DNA of 5,297 nucleotides from Deltaproteobacteria bacterium (lineage in GTDB: Bacteria; Desulfobacterota; GWC2-55-46), in NCBI GenBank assembly GCA_016182705.1, contig JACPGA010000050.1:1-5297 (forward strand), written 5' to 3'. This document shows positions 4,458 to 5,297 of the stretch, one piece after another (the first letter of the stretch is position 1; every line of letters starts with the position of its first letter). The notes under the pieces are model-generated. The model had not been told where the DNA came from and ran no database searches. It worked only from the letters and a program-made list of their open reading frames with translations. The translations under genes and the position numbers were made by a program.

Positions 4458-5297
4458 TTAAAAATGCGCCTTCCTTCTGCTCGACGACAGGAAGCCCATT
4501 GCTTCCCTGTACTTGGTAGCCGTTCTCCTGGCGACCACTATTCCTGTCTCCTTGAGCTTATCGGCTATCTGCGCGTCGCTCAAGGGGTGCTTCGGGTCTT
4601 CTGACTCGATTATCTTCCTGACTTTCTCTTTTATGTATTCGGAGGTCACTTCCTCGCCGCCGCCGCTTGACATGCCGTTGGAGAAGAAATACTTGAGCTC
4701 GAATATTCCCCTGGGCGTCTGGACGTACTTGTTAGAAGTGACCCTGCTTACAGTCGATTCGTGGACGCCTATCTCGGCTGCGACATCCTTCAATACCAGG
4801 GGCTTACGGTACTTCAAGCCCTGGTCCAGGAACTCCCGCTGGAACCTCACGATGCACTCCACTACCCTGTAGACGGTGCGCTGCCTCTGGTGGACGCTCT
4901 TGATGAGCCAGACCGCGCTGCGGAGCTTGTCCTGTATGTAGCCCTTCGCGTTATCCGGGGTGGCCGCCCCGGCGGTCTTGAGAAGCTCCCTGTAATACGG
5001 GCTTATCTTTAGCTTGGGCATGCCGTCTTCGTTCAGAGAGATGACATACTCGTCGCCTACCTTGTAGATGAAAATATCAGGAACTATGGCGCGGGACTCA
5101 TCTATCCCGAACCCGGCCCCCGGAGTCGGATTGAGGCTCTTGTTTATGACCCTGGCTGCCTCAAAAACGTCTTCCACCTGCACGCCGAGGGCCCTTGCAA
5201 TCGCTTTGTAGTTGCGGCTCGCGAGCTTCTCGATGTGGTCTGTTATGATGTCCTCGACGACGGTGTCCCGGACGTCCATGGCCCTGGCCTGTATGAG
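4458..5297 (-). CDS. rpoN: RNA polymerase sigma-54 factor, N-terminus outside the window
   Basis: Sigma-54 directs RNA polymerase to -24/-12 promoters that need an AAA+ activator. The visible 279 C-terminal residues run without a break from the window edge to TAA at 4460-4458. The first are LIQARA, then MDVRDTVVEDIITDHIEKL; this Met is internal, since the frame is open upstream and the sequence matches the middle of the core-binding domain. AVWLIKSVHQRQRTVYRVVE and RKPLVLKDVAAEIGVHESTVSRV are the conserved DNA-binding and helix-turn-helix region, followed by TSNKYVQTPRGIFELKYFFS. The RpoN box reads ARRTATKYRE (bases 4503-4532); the usual form is ARRTVAKYRE, so positions 5 and 6 are swapped-like (TA for VA). 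About 200 N-terminal residues, including the activator-contact region I, are not visible. It is the first gene of the cluster seen here. Confidence 0.97.
   Translation of the reverse strand, partial: LIQARAMDVRDTVVEDIITDHIEKLASRNYKAIARALGVQVEDVFEAARVINKSLNPTPGAGFGIDESRAIVPDIFIYKVGDEYVISLNEDGMPKLKISPYYRELLKTAGAATPDNAKGYIQDKLRSAVWLIKSVHQRQRTVYRVVECIVRFQREFLDQGLKYRKPLVLKDVAAEIGVHESTVSRVTSNKYVQTPRGIFELKYFFSNGMSSGGGEEVTSEYIKEKVRKIIESEDPKHPLSDAQIADKLKETGIVVARRTATKYREAMGFLSSSRRKAHF

Overview
The window is one co-oriented block on the minus strand. Read from right to left it encodes sigma-54 (rpoN, 5' end cut off), long-form hibernation promoting factor (hpf), EIIA-Ntr (ptsN), HPr kinase/phosphorylase (hprK), RapZ, a mannose-family PTS EIIA, a mannose-family PTS EIIB, and HPr (ptsH, 3' end cut off). 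No plus-strand gene is supported. The gene order, HprK/P in a proteobacterial-type rpoN neighbourhood, and moderately high GC with much AGG, ATA and CTC codon use suggest a Desulfobacterota/'Deltaproteobacteria'-like bacterium or a near relative such as Nitrospirota. That placement is inference from gene order, not from a marker tree.

Layout. 5297-4458: C-terminal 279 residues of RpoN, including the RpoN box. 4457-4286: non-coding, with a bulged hairpin after rpoN, a possible sigma-70-type promoter overlapping a 7-bp inverted repeat, and a good hpf ribosome binding site. 4285-3800: hpf, whose C-terminal domain seems to lack about 18-19 residues. 3799-3636: non-coding, with a strong GC-rich terminator-like hairpin and two further hairpins that compete for the same bases. 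3635-1343: ptsN, hprK and rapZ, tightly packed (19-nt gap, then a 0-nt gap with a GTG start). 1321-917: EIIA. 916-706: the longest gene-free stretch, almost filled by an AT-rich, nearly palindromic element of about 170 bp that looks like a MITE or similar repeat. 705-244: EIIB. 170-1: start of HPr, with both the active-site His and the HprK-target Ser visible.

How they may work together. HPr (with Enzyme I, presumably just outside) can pass phosphate from its His to EIIA-Ntr and to the mannose-type EIIA/EIIB pair. HprK/P can phosphorylate or dephosphorylate the regulatory Ser of HPr. RapZ is a nucleotide-binding regulator, RpoN directs nitrogen and other sigma-54 regulons, and HPF idles ribosomes. 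No membrane permease subunit (EIIC/EIID) lies between EIIB and HPr, so the visible PTS looks like a regulatory phosphorelay rather than a sugar importer; genes beyond the window could change this.

The two least ordinary features are the palindromic element at 711-881 and the shortened HPF C-terminal domain. The rest is a known conserved cluster.
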